A stretch of DNA of 64,000 nt, taken from assembly GCA_028691315.1 (NCBI GenBank), contig JAQUZN010000001.1, positions 145,238 through 209,237 of the forward strand, in the 5' to 3' direction. A program made the position numbers and the translations under genes. Under the pieces are notes generated by a model, which was given only the letters and a program-made list of their open reading frames with translations, was not told the origin of the DNA and made no database searches. Origin of the DNA: Candidatus Izemoplasmatales bacterium (GTDB taxonomy: Bacteria > Bacillota_I > Bacilli_A > Izemoplasmatales > Hujiaoplasmataceae). How positions within the stretch are numbered: position 1 is the stretch's first letter; the number at the start of each line of letters is the position of its first letter. Shown one piece after another: positions 17,189 to 26,900 of the stretch.

Positions 17189-19807
17189 ATGGCTACCATA
17201 AATCCTATGAAAACTGATATCTATGATATTAAAGAAACGGTCCACGATTTACAAAAAGAAACGATACCCGAACTAGATGAAAACACATCGGTGGTTGGGT
17301 TGCCTGGTTACTTAAACTCTGTCAATTCCTTACAGATACAAAACTCAATTATCACCTCAAGTGAATTGGCAAATGAAGTATTTCCGAGTAAAGCAAAATT
17401 TGAAAAAAATATTATCTCTCATGCTATCATCCAGAACGTTACTGATATTCAGGCAAATCCAGCAAAAGTGTCAGTAATGGTCGGTATTGCTATGAATGAT
17501 TTGGAAGATTTATTTAAAAATGATATCTTTCGTTTCGATAGAAAGTCTAAGATATTCATTAACTTTTTTGAATTTCATTTTCAATATGATATCGTTCTAT
17601 CCAGGACATTATCAATCAATAATAAAATGATTTATAGTGCTCGATATGATATGTCGATAGATAACCCTTTATCAGATATTACGAATCCATATTTAAAAGC
17701 GCCATTTGTTCAATATCATGATGATAATGAATATTTGTTTATCTATTGCGATCTAATACAAATATCGTTACAGGAAGTGCAGAGTAAGATCGTTACAAGC
17801 ACACCGATTGAGAATAAAGTGTTCGAATTTAGTTTCGATGAGCAATTAGCCGGATTTGCTATTAAAGTAACTGAGAATGAAAAGATGACTCGCTTAACCC
17901 CAGTATTTGAAGGTATTGGAATAGATCCAAGATTGACAGATTATTGTTTTTATTCTTATATGGATTTAAATAATATTAGAGTTACCTTTGATTCTGCTTC
18001 TTATATGCCAAGTATTAATGCACTAATTGAAGCTGAGATATGGTCTACATTAGGTGCAAAAGGAAATTTCTCTTTCCTTAATAATATTATGATCTCCATT
18101 ACGTCTGATTCTTATGGATATAAGAATATTCCGTGTAGAGTTTTAATAGGATCTGAATCTTCCGGCGGTGTTGATAAGAAAACGATTGATGAGTTAAGAA
18201 AGCTGATTCCAAAAGAAGCATTATCGAGAGGATCAATTACCAATGACACCACACTAAATAATTATTTCAATATGATCAATACAGATGAAAATCGTCTTGA
18301 AATTATGAAACGAGTAGATAATCAATTTGAACGTTCTTATTTTGCTTATATGGTATTAAAGGATCAATACAATAATATCATTCCTACTAATACGGTTGAT
18401 TTGGAGATGGATGAAACACAATGGCAAACAAATGTTAATCGAAAGTATACGTTACTTCCAGGCACTTGTTTACATTTGGATCGAGCCACGGGTATTAGTC
18501 GTATTATTAGCGATCAAGAAAGAATTCAGGAATTGATTCAAGATGATAAAGAAACCTTTATCTATGGATTACCACTTATGATCGTTATGACGGATGATCC
18601 ATTATATATCTCTTATTATTCAACTATCATCGATCAAGTTGGTTATCTTGATTTTAAATATATTAATTATACCGCTCCCTGTCAGTTTGTTGCTTCCGCC
18701 ATTACTTGGAAAAGAAAGTTTACAGAAGATCGAGATTGTTATAAACTATCCATTCCGTTTACACAAAATATACAAGCAGAGATGGGAATCTTGGGTTTTG
18801 ATACAGCAACCAATTCTTTAATTGCTAATAATTTAAAAGTCTTTGCCGTATTTTATAATAAAGGAGAAACAACACCATATCGATATATTGAATGTGATAT
18901 GTCGGAATATGAATACGGAATGTTCTTCTATACATATACGGCAACTATCAAAACAACAGATCAAATTGATGATAAAAATCTTATTAGATTAGAAGGTCTT
19001 AAAATCCCTGGAACAGATGATGAAGCATATGGGTATATGAGTAGCAATATTTCTGTTAAAATATATATCTTAAATAAATTTCAAAACACTGAATTTGGAA
19101 GACATGATTTAGATGGCGTTGTTCCTGGATTGGAGGGTTATACGGTATGTAATATGTTTGATGTGAATGATGGATTATCTCTCTATGAAAATTATACAGA
19201 TATTATCAATTCGACAGTAAAACATATTAGTTATCGAGATGAAGATTCGATTCTTCATAATGGTTATCGTATCAAATCTATTCCGGTTGTCCGATATTCC
19301 TATATGGATGATGAAGAATGTATTCAGAATTTCATTGATGAATTAAACTATAAGAAGGCTTATATTGATCGAGCACTTTATGTTTTAGAAAACAATTTCA
19401 CAATTGACTTCAAATTATTTAATACTTATGGTCCATCTAGAATCTATAGCTTAGATGAACATGGAACAAATATGGTTTCAAGAGTGAATCTTACACTCAA
19501 TTTTAGATTACGTTTAGTGCAATCTACAGACTCTTATACCGTATCTTATATCATCAAAGATATTAAAGATATTTTAGAAGATCTAAATGACATTAGTAGT
19601 TTGCATATTCCAAATCTAATTACAACAATCACCAACACATATCGAAATGCTATCGAGTATTTTGAATTTCTTGGTATTAATGATTATGGCCCAGGGGTTC
19701 AGCATCTATATAAAAATGATGTTACGGATGTCACAATTGTTCCAGAGTTCCTCACTGTACATACCAATGAAGACCTCTCTCCGGACATTAACATAGAGAT
19801 AGCATAA
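17189..19807 (+). CDS. Baseplate wedge-like protein (J / T4 gp6-type, probable)
   Basis: 872 residues after ATGGAGGG. Residues about 320-360 read SSGGVDKKTIDELRKLIPKE then SRGSITNDTTLNNYFN. This is the conserved segment of baseplate-J and gp6-like wedge proteins (Gly-Gly, a Leu-Arg helix, an 'RG.IT..' turn, then a short helix). The long N-terminal region is beta-rich. The C-terminal 250 residues include a strand-rich domain suitable for wedge dimer contacts. Family members build the ring of the contractile baseplate, so this gene supports a myovirus-type tail. It is tightly coupled to the gene at 16111. Confidence 0.5.
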   Translation: MATINPMKTDIYDIKETVHDLQKETIPELDENTSVVGLPGYLNSVNSLQIQNSIITSSELANEVFPSKAKFEKNIISHAIIQNVTDIQANPAKVSVMVGIAMNDLEDLFKNDIFRFDRKSKIFINFFEFHFQYDIVLSRTLSINNKMIYSARYDMSIDNPLSDITNPYLKAPFVQYHDDNEYLFIYCDLIQISLQEVQSKIVTSTPIENKVFEFSFDEQLAGFAIKVTENEKMTRLTPVFEGIGIDPRLTDYCFYSYMDLNNIRVTFDSASYMPSINALIEAEIWSTLGAKGNFSFLNNIMISITSDSYGYKNIPCRVLIGSESSGGVDKKTIDELRKLIPKEALSRGSITNDTTLNNYFNMINTDENRLEIMKRVDNQFERSYFAYMVLKDQYNNIIPTNTVDLEMDETQWQTNVNRKYTLLPGTCLHLDRATGISRIISDQERIQELIQDDKETFIYGLPLMIVMTDDPLYISYYSTIIDQVGYLDFKYINYTAPCQFVASAITWKRKFTEDRDCYKLSIPFTQNIQAEMGILGFDTATNSLIANNLKVFAVFYNKGETTPYRYIECDMSEYEYGMFFYTYTATIKTTDQIDDKNLIRLEGLKIPGTDDEAYGYMSSNISVKIYILNKFQNTEFGRHDLDGVVPGLEGYTVCNMFDVNDGLSLYENYTDIINSTVKHISYRDEDSILHNGYRIKSIPVVRYSYMDDEECIQNFIDELNYKKAYIDRALYVLENNFTIDFKLFNTYGPSRIYSLDEHGTNMVSRVNLTLNFRLRLVQSTDSYTVSYIIKDIKDILEDLNDISSLHIPNLITTITNTYRNAIEYFEFLGINDYGPGVQHLYKNDVTDVTIVPEFLTVHTNEDLSPDINIEIA

Positions 19808-19850
19808 AACATATATATAATTTATCGTATAATCATATAAGGAGGATAAT

Positions 19851-20768
19851 ATGTACTATTATGATAGTAGACCTTTAAATGAAGATTTAAATATGAGAAT
19901 TCAAAGAAAAAATGCACAGGAATTCGAAGAGCGTGAAAAGGGTAGAGTATTTGCCGAATCTCTGACAAACAAACGAGAGGATTTCTTGCGAGAAGAAAAT
20001 AGATTTAGTAACTTTCTGGAACAAGTAAAAGAATCTCTTTTAGTAGAAGCGATGTATGGTTTGCTTGAAGATGCATTGAGTGAAAACGTTACGGATATTC
20101 AGAAGAAACAAGCAAAGAGTATTATTGTTAACTTTGTCAAAGAAGAAGGTTCCGATCGACTGATCAAAAAATATGCAACACAGACAGAATTATTGGCAAA
20201 TTTAACAGGTTTAGTCACCAGTGCTTTCGATAAAGTGGTATCAGAGACTACGCAATCTTCTACTGATTATCTTGTTAAGAATTCCACAACCAATGAATTC
20301 TATGGTAAACTCAGAGAAATGAAAGTCGGTAAAATGACTAATACGATTCGCGATAATGTCGCAAAAGAGATGGAGAAATTTATCACACAACAGGTTGAAG
20401 ATAAGAATCGTATCGAAGATCTTGCAAATGAAACAAAAGAAAAACTTGATACCGTAAAGAATAAGAACGCCACTGTAAAAGAAGAGATTAAACAAGAAAT
20501 GGCAAATGATTATAAAGTTGCTGTAGATAACATTCGTCTTCGTCGACCAAGATCTATCTTTGAAGAGATGGTATATAACGTTTCTGAAAAATCAGTGAAA
20601 GATAAAGAATTGCTTGAAACTTGTTTCTTAGGAGAAGATAATAAGCTTGATATCAATAAAGTTGTTGAAAGTGTTTCTGTTATGTATACAATGCTGGAAG
20701 GTATGAGTGTATTCAAATTTAAAAAGTTTGATGCAGAAACAATTAAAACAATCGTAGATAATATCTAA
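19851..20768 (+). CDS. Helical Glu/Lys-rich protein, unknown
   Basis: 305 residues after ATAAGGAGGAT. Nearly all helical and charged (QRKNAQEFEEREKGRVFAES then RIEDLANETKEKLDTVKNK), with predicted coiled coils in the middle third. No motif was recognised. It is third in the 16111-20768 transcript, after two probable baseplate genes, so a tail-assembly or scaffold role is possible. A perfect terminator follows. Confidence 0.55.
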   Translation: MYYYDSRPLNEDLNMRIQRKNAQEFEEREKGRVFAESLTNKREDFLREENRFSNFLEQVKESLLVEAMYGLLEDALSENVTDIQKKQAKSIIVNFVKEEGSDRLIKKYATQTELLANLTGLVTSAFDKVVSETTQSSTDYLVKNSTTNEFYGKLREMKVGKMTNTIRDNVAKEMEKFITQQVEDKNRIEDLANETKEKLDTVKNKNATVKEEIKQEMANDYKVAVDNIRLRRPRSIFEEMVYNVSEKSVKDKELLETCFLGEDNKLDINKVVESVSVMYTMLEGMSVFKFKKFDAETIKTIVDNI

Positions 20769-20778
20769 TACAAAATGT

Positions 20779-20809
20779 ACCACTATAGACATAACTAGTC
20801 TATAGTGGT
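20779..20809. terminator. Bidirectional terminator between convergent genes
   Basis: ACCACTATAGAC and GTCTATAGTGGT form a perfect 12-bp stem with a 7-base loop, between the plus gene ending at 20768 and the minus gene ending at 20819. Nearly the same stem (ACCACTATAGAG) recurs after the RNAP gene at 42665. Confidence 0.8.
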
Positions 20810-20818
20810 AATCTATTA

Positions 20819-21298
20819 TTAAACACAAATAACAACATAATTATCTTCCAATAAAGATACAATATGTGTTAGAAATTTAATAGAATCTGGATTCTGTCGA
20901 TAAAAATCATAAGATTCTCTTAATTGAAGCTTTTCCTCTTGATCGAATTCGGGTAAAGATCCTATTAATTGTTCGAATCGTTCATCGATCTCATTAAAGA
21001 AATTTTGGAAAGTTTTAGAAAACAAATCATATAAGCATTCTGTATCCATCTCTTCTGTCTTATATAATTTTTTCCATTTCTTAATTACATTTTTAGTAAA
21101 TTTCACGGTAAAAGTTCTATTGATATGATTATAGTTCACATCAGAAGCTTCTACGTCATTTCTAATGTCTTGAATCAAATTTAAAACATCTGCGTTATTT
21201 GAATAGAAATATTTATGCAATAATATTTTAATTGTAGTTGCTAAATTTAATGACTTTTTATTTTCAATCTCACTCATATCTGGGAAACAATGATTCAT
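20819..21298 (-). CDS. Small helical tail-block protein, unknown
   Basis: 159 residues, AAGGAG 10 bases before the ATG. Acidic and helical. Its start overlaps the end of the upstream gene by 4 bases, showing translational coupling. It is the last gene of the tape-measure block. No family was recognised. Position suggests a baseplate or tail-assembly factor. Confidence 0.6.
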   Translation of the reverse strand: MNHCFPDMSEIENKKSLNLATTIKILLHKYFYSNNADVLNLIQDIRNDVEASDVNYNHINRTFTVKFTKNVIKKWKKLYKTEEMDTECLYDLFSKTFQNFFNEIDERFEQLIGSLPEFDQEEKLQLRESYDFYRQNPDSIKFLTHIVSLLEDNYVVICV

Positions 21299-22032
21299 AT
21301 GATAAATTCTCCTTTGCTATTTAAATATCGAATAGGTGCACCATCATAATCTTTACGATTTACGATTGATTTATATTGATGGCTATTATAAACTACATTC
21401 ATATATCTTAAATATATTTCAACTCTTGGTAATATTGAAAAATATTTATGTACAGATCCATCATTTACTTGAGAGTCATCTAACCATATATTGTAATTAT
21501 ACATATCAGAATATTTTTTAGAAATATTATCCCAATCAGGCTTCTTAATTTCTGGTCTGATTAAACCTATTTCTGCGAGAAAAGTATCAGTTATATTGTA
21601 ATAAGTTGGTGTTTTTAGAAAAGCATCGTATTTCACATCACAAGGAGTATTAATTAATCCTTTAATGGGAACAATCTCTTCATCTACTAATTTTCTCATA
21701 TAATTGCTATCGTCTCTTGCGTTCGGACTATAGATATGAACAAAAGGGGACGATAATGCTGCATCAGCAAAATTTCTTTTTGTTAACCGGAATCTAGGAC
21801 GCTCTGCCCCTTCCGGTAATTCTAATAGTTGAACCACTTTAAAGTCAAAGAAAAACAAATTATCTAACATGTTTTCCCTCTTCTTCAGTATTTCTTCCAT
21901 CTTTTTATCTGTCAATTTATATCGATCAATCATATAGGATAAACGTTCTTCATATTGAATAGGGATAGACCCAAATTTATCTTCATATTCTCTTGATTTA
22001 ATTTTTCTATTTTTTCTTTTTATATATTTCAC
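21295..22032 (-). CDS. Tail-block protein with unusual start
   Basis: About 245 residues. An upstream ATG at 22104 is in frame but lies before a terminator hairpin that would have to be translated, so it is rejected. The only ribosome site is GGAGGTG at 22030-22036. A GTG lies within that site, and the best-spaced codon downstream is ATA (22023), so the start may be GTG or a rare ATA/ATT. The protein is basic at the N-terminus, then soluble and mixed ('LELPEGAERPRFRLTKRNF', 'IEYLRY'-like strands). It is coupled to the next gene by an ATGA overlap. It is probably a tail or baseplate component by location. Confidence 0.5.
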   Translation of the reverse strand: MKYIKRKNRKIKSREYEDKFGSIPIQYEERLSYMIDRYKLTDKKMEEILKKRENMLDNLFFFDFKVVQLLELPEGAERPRFRLTKRNFADAALSSPFVHIYSPNARDDSNYMRKLVDEEIVPIKGLINTPCDVKYDAFLKTPTYYNITDTFLAEIGLIRPEIKKPDWDNISKKYSDMYNYNIWLDDSQVNDGSVHKYFSILPRVEIYLRYMNVVYNSHQYKSIVNRKDYDGAPIRYLNSKGEFII

Positions 22033-22043
22033 CTCCAAACGGC

Positions 22044-22080
22044 AAAAATTAAGTATGAGTAGAATATTACTCATACTTAA
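22044..22080 (-). terminator. Rho-independent terminator on the minus strand
   Basis: TTAAGTATGAGTA and its exact complement form a 13-bp stem with a 6-base loop, followed on the minus strand by TTTTTG. It lies between the 574-residue gene and the next minus-strand gene and may partly terminate the tail transcript. Confidence 0.85.
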
Positions 22081-22108
22081 TTGTTTTGGTAAGTGTAATT
22101 TCATATAT

Positions 22109-23833
22109 TTATGGAAGCCATTTTGTCAGATTGGTATAAGATTTCAATAAAAAATTCGACATCGCTTCTTCCATTGTTCTACCAATCTTATTTGGAATGT
22201 TCAGAATCTTCCGTTTATTTAATATTGCATATATTTCAAATGCACGAATAACATCTGGTTTATTGATATTAATACCGCACATATTCGCCATATAATCCAT
22301 TAATGTTATATTCGACATAAACCAATTAGTCTCTTGTGACATTGTTAATACAGCTTGATATAAATCTTTTAATGTGATATTTACATCGACGACAGCAGGT
22401 AATCCATCAATAGTCCATGCTCCCTCTGCACCTTTGGATATACTCATATCCGTAATAATACCCATATCTACATTAAACAACCCTTTATAGTTTGCTCTAA
22501 TTAAGAATGGTGAATAATAACCCATCTGCATATGTTGATGAGGAGCCGCTAAAGCAATTAAAAAACATAAAGGAATATAAATATTAAGATACCAACTTAA
22601 TGGATCACGATCAGGAGTTCTTAATTTAATACTAATATCAAAAGATCTTGTGAATGTACTATCATCCCATATTTCAGGAAATATCAATTTACCCCCAGTA
22701 GCAACTGTAGAAAAGTTCTTACCAAGATCTGCAAAGATTTTATTTCCTTTTAAATATTTATTTGCTAATTCTTCTACTTGAGAATTTAATTGATCGATGT
22801 TGTCCTGTGTAAATAAATCGAAATCTCTACCAGATTGCGTGCCAAGCATAAAAGCGATCTCTCTACCCACTTCTGACCAAGAGTTTACTTTACTCGCTAA
22901 TTGCGATTCTGTTGTTGAGTTGGTGAAAGAATCTTGTACTTGGTTTACAGAATCTACATAAAAAGCCACACATTCAGCGGCCGACATATATGATCCAAAA
23001 TCAGTCCCAAGAGATTCTTCCCATTTAAAATTGCCAGCTTTATTTTTCTTTCCATTCATATTAATAACCACATCATCAATACCTAAAAATACAGCTCCAG
23101 CAGCAGCCATTTCATTTACATATTTATAGTATTCAACATAATCAAATGCAAAGGTGTAATATCTACCATTTGTGCTAAGCACATTTGATAGATCATCTTT
23201 AATTCCATATTTCTGATCCGCTAATGCGGAAACAATTCCGACCGCTTCACTCTTTTTAGCATCTGGCATGAAGTCTACTTTTCCTGGACTCATTAACATG
23301 ATAGGAGATCTTGATACTATACGTTCCATATATTTCAGACCAAACACAGAACCTTCTGCTTTTGGATCTGCTAACGCATTGAATTGATATGGCATTCCAA
23401 TAATACCATTCATATTTTTTAGTAATACGCCATTTGCATTGCTAAAGTTATAATTATCGAAATATTTATTGTATTCTTCATACATAGCTTGTCTTTCCGC
23501 ATCGTCTAAAGTTCCAGTATAAGAACCTAATATTTGTTCAGCCGTTGTTGAAGATCCGCTCGTAGAAGTTCCTCCACCAGCAACCGTTGTGACAGATGCA
23601 TTACCAGCACTTGAAGATGAAGAATTGATGATTGTCGTTGAAGATTTAGCAATCCATCCTGTTTGAGAATTATAAGTTGTTTTATATGTTTGAGCAACAT
23701 CATCATACATAGTTGCTATCAATTCGGTTCTTTCTGGTACACTACTAAGATATCTAGAAGAACCAGAAGATCCTTCTGTTAAATAAGCTTTTCTTGTTGT
23801 TTTTACTCGTCGACTAATTGATAATAATGCCAT
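22109..23833 (-). CDS. Probable tail hub / tube-initiator-type protein
   Basis: 574 residues after AAGGAGTG. The N-terminal 100 residues are Ser/Thr/Gly-rich and low complexity. A long central region follows, with a hydrophobic helix at about 425-445 (WYLNIYIPLCFLIALAAP). The C-terminal region reads GIITDMSISKGAEGAWTIDG then LPAVVDVNITLKDLY. A strand ending 'G.P..vdV.ltlkdl' is common in tail-tube-like hub and initiator proteins of contractile tails. The gene directly follows the tape measure in its transcript, where hub proteins are usually found. The assignment is by pattern and position only. Confidence 0.45.
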   Translation of the reverse strand: MALLSISRRVKTTRKAYLTEGSSGSSRYLSSVPERTELIATMYDDVAQTYKTTYNSQTGWIAKSSTTIINSSSSSAGNASVTTVAGGGTSTSGSSTTAEQILGSYTGTLDDAERQAMYEEYNKYFDNYNFSNANGVLLKNMNGIIGMPYQFNALADPKAEGSVFGLKYMERIVSRSPIMLMSPGKVDFMPDAKKSEAVGIVSALADQKYGIKDDLSNVLSTNGRYYTFAFDYVEYYKYVNEMAAAGAVFLGIDDVVINMNGKKNKAGNFKWEESLGTDFGSYMSAAECVAFYVDSVNQVQDSFTNSTTESQLASKVNSWSEVGREIAFMLGTQSGRDFDLFTQDNIDQLNSQVEELANKYLKGNKIFADLGKNFSTVATGGKLIFPEIWDDSTFTRSFDISIKLRTPDRDPLSWYLNIYIPLCFLIALAAPHQHMQMGYYSPFLIRANYKGLFNVDMGIITDMSISKGAEGAWTIDGLPAVVDVNITLKDLYQAVLTMSQETNWFMSNITLMDYMANMCGININKPDVIRAFEIYAILNKRKILNIPNKIGRTMEEAMSNFLLKSYTNLTKWLP

Positions 23834-23867
23834 AAGGTTTCACACTCCTTATTTGAATTATTAGAAT

Positions 23868-23897
23868 GTTGGAAGGGCTAATTTGCACCCTTCCAAC
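23868..23897. terminator. 10-bp hairpin after the tape-measure gene
   Basis: GTTGGAAGGG pairs with CCCTTCCAAC (loop of 10). T-richness is weak on the minus strand, so it may attenuate or stabilise the transcript rather than stop it. Confidence 0.45.
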
Positions 23898-23909
23898 GAT
23901 TCTTTTATA

Positions 23910-26900
23910 TTACTGAGAAGCTAATAATTCCATATTGTTAATGATATCCAATAACTCTTTATCTGGATTACTCTGTGTCGAATTGTTAATAGCATTCAAC
24001 AAGTTCATCTTTAATGCTGATGATTGAGCTTTCCTATCTTTTGGAGCTACGTTATCATTTGTTGTGGATACTGTTGCCACTAATTGAGATAATAATGTAA
24101 CGATTTGTTTCATGTTGTCAGAATTATCAACTAATTTTACAAGCAATTGAATAACCGTTTTAAGCATAACTAACAACACTTCTGAATTCGAAGTTTGTGA
24201 TACACTCGTATTGTTATTCACAACAGCTGTTTCATAGATATTATCTCCACTCGTGCTCTTAGAAGTTGTATAGTTATAATACGGTGTAGCGGAATACGTA
24301 TTGGTATTAGATGCAGAGTAATCCTTGAGACTGCTTCCAATTCCAGAACCTTTACCACTAAAACCACCACTAAATTTATTAATAAGTCTACCAACTCTAG
24401 AGCTTGACTGATATCCTCTACCAGCAATCGATTTGATCGCTTTACTTGTAGATTTAATCCCTTTCGATAATAATCCAGAACCTTTACCAGTCATAAATTG
24501 ATTTAAACGTCTGGTTTGAGCATAACCATGACCATTAGCAGAACCACCGTTAATATGACCATCAACTTCTTCTGTTGCAGCATAGAATGGTCCTGGAGCG
24601 CCAGTAGGTCCACTCTGACCCATAGTCCTACCATCACCAACATACATCTCGACATGACCTTTTGGTCTACCATAAAGAATAATATCACCAAGTTGTAATT
24701 TACTTATAGTGGGGCCAATCTTTTTCTCACCGACATTATGATCTTCAATCAATGTGGTATTTGGGTTATCAAGCTGAGCGCCAGTATAACTACCAACATC
24801 AACACCAGTCACATGTTTATAGATTCCCTGTACTGTAGAAGAACAGTCAGAACCATAACCGTTTGATGTCGGAACCATTTTATCATTCTCAATTTTAAAG
24901 TTGCTACGTTGAGGTTGAGAATATTTAACCGTCTTTTCAGAGTTCTTCATAATATCAACAAGCTTTTGCTGTTGTTCCGATACCGAACCAGCGTCTTTAT
25001 AACCACTGGAACTAGTTGTGCCATCTTTATCTTCTGTAATAGTTTCTCCATTTGTATCATCACCCACATTTAAACCATAGGCTTTTGCAAGATCATCTAC
25101 AATAGAGAAGATATCAAGAATAGTTTTAGGATTCTTCCATGAAGATTCGGTGCTTACCGTAGTTCCTGTAGCACTACTAGATTCGTTAGATGTTATACCA
25201 ATGGCATTACCATTGACATCGTAATATCCTTCTCCATATTTCTGACGTTTATCCTGTCCAATATAACCAAATGGATCTGTGCCATTAGCCTTAACAGGAT
25301 GGCTATAATAATTATAAGTAGATCCTAATGTATTCTTAATAACAGTTTCATGTTGCTTGTATTGCGTATAATCTCTAATATTAGAAACTCCACTTGCTGA
25401 TGCTATATCTAATACGCTATCATGCTCATCTATATACATCGGTAACGTACGTTTACCATCAACCAATACTTCTTTAGTCCATTTAACTGCATCCTGCGAT
25501 ACTCCACTAGCATTGTTAAATCTTTGCGCTCCTTTCGCAAACCATCCACTCTTAGCTTGCTTCTCAAGGTCATTTCCACTATATAATTCTGCTCTATTGG
25601 CAAGCATTGACACTTCAGCTTTTACGCCTTCAATACTACTACCTTGTTCATGAACTGCAATGTTAGCGATACCTCTATATGTAGATTCTGGCAATCCCGT
25701 AAACTTATGGAAGTTAACAGAGGCTTCACCACCAGTCACTGCTTTGCCAGTAAATTCTTTAAAAGCATCATTCGCATGTTTAAGTCTATTAGACAAGCCA
25801 GCTTTATCAGAGAAAGGTCTTTCAAACTTAGCACAGAAAGCCGTTGTTGCCATATCTATATCATTAGTTGTTTTAAACTGTTGGAAAGTGATGTTATACT
25901 TTGCAGGATAATCTCTTCCAACATATTTTCCACCAGAAGGCCAAATCCATTGTGCACCACTATCGATTTCTTGGAACATAAAATCTAATTGAATATCGAC
26001 ATCGCTATTCTCCCAAGAAACTCCTCTGGAGTTACAGTATTCTTTGAATCGTGTTTTTCTTCCTCCTGACCATTGAACCATACCGATTCCGCCACCTGAA
26101 CCTTTTTCAACGGCATTTAATTTTATTTCCGGACTTCCAGATTCAACAGCAAGGTTACCAATAATACCAGCGGCAGCAGCTTCAGATAATCCTTTTGATC
26201 TACAATAGTTCCAAACCTTTTCACGATTATTCTTACCAGCAGTCGCTTGACCTCTATAGGCATTTAAGTATTTCATAATACCAGAACCAGCAAGTCTAGC
26301 ATCTAACCGTTTATTCTTTGGAACTGGTGCAACTCCAAATGTTACAGAACTAAGAATCTCTTCTGTCGGATACATCATATTAGCTTTCTTAGATTCTGGA
26401 TCATTTACATAAATATATCTTCCATCTGGACTCATACCAGTTGCTACAATATAATGCCCATTAGAACCAAATGGGGAATTCTTTTTACTCGTATTTCCAG
26501 GATTCTGACCAATCAAAACAACAGGTCGATCTCTCATAAGAAGATCAATAACAGCTTCTTTTGAGTTTGGATTTCCTGCGGATATAAATGCTGAACTTAA
26601 TCCATTATCTGCAAATTGCTGAATGAAGTAATCAGCTGTTACACCATCATCTTTTGCTTTAAATGGAAGAGCTTTCTTAATTGCTTTACCGAAGGTTTCC
26701 TTCTTATAAGTCATCCCTCGTTTATTAGCAAGATTGATAGCCATAGTTGCAGCCGCAGGTGCACAACCTGCATCTGATACTGTTTCAATATCTGTATCTC
26801 CAGGAATACTAAATCTTTGTCTTGAGTAAGGAGAATCAATCTGTGATACAAAGTATTCTTTCTTTCTTAATTCTCTTTGCTCTTGAGGATCTTGATATTC

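Noticed and set aside
22033-22104. N-terminal extension of the 21295 gene to the ATG at 22104
   Set aside because: It would translate through a perfect 13-bp terminator stem and has no ribosome site, while GGAGGTG lies downstream.
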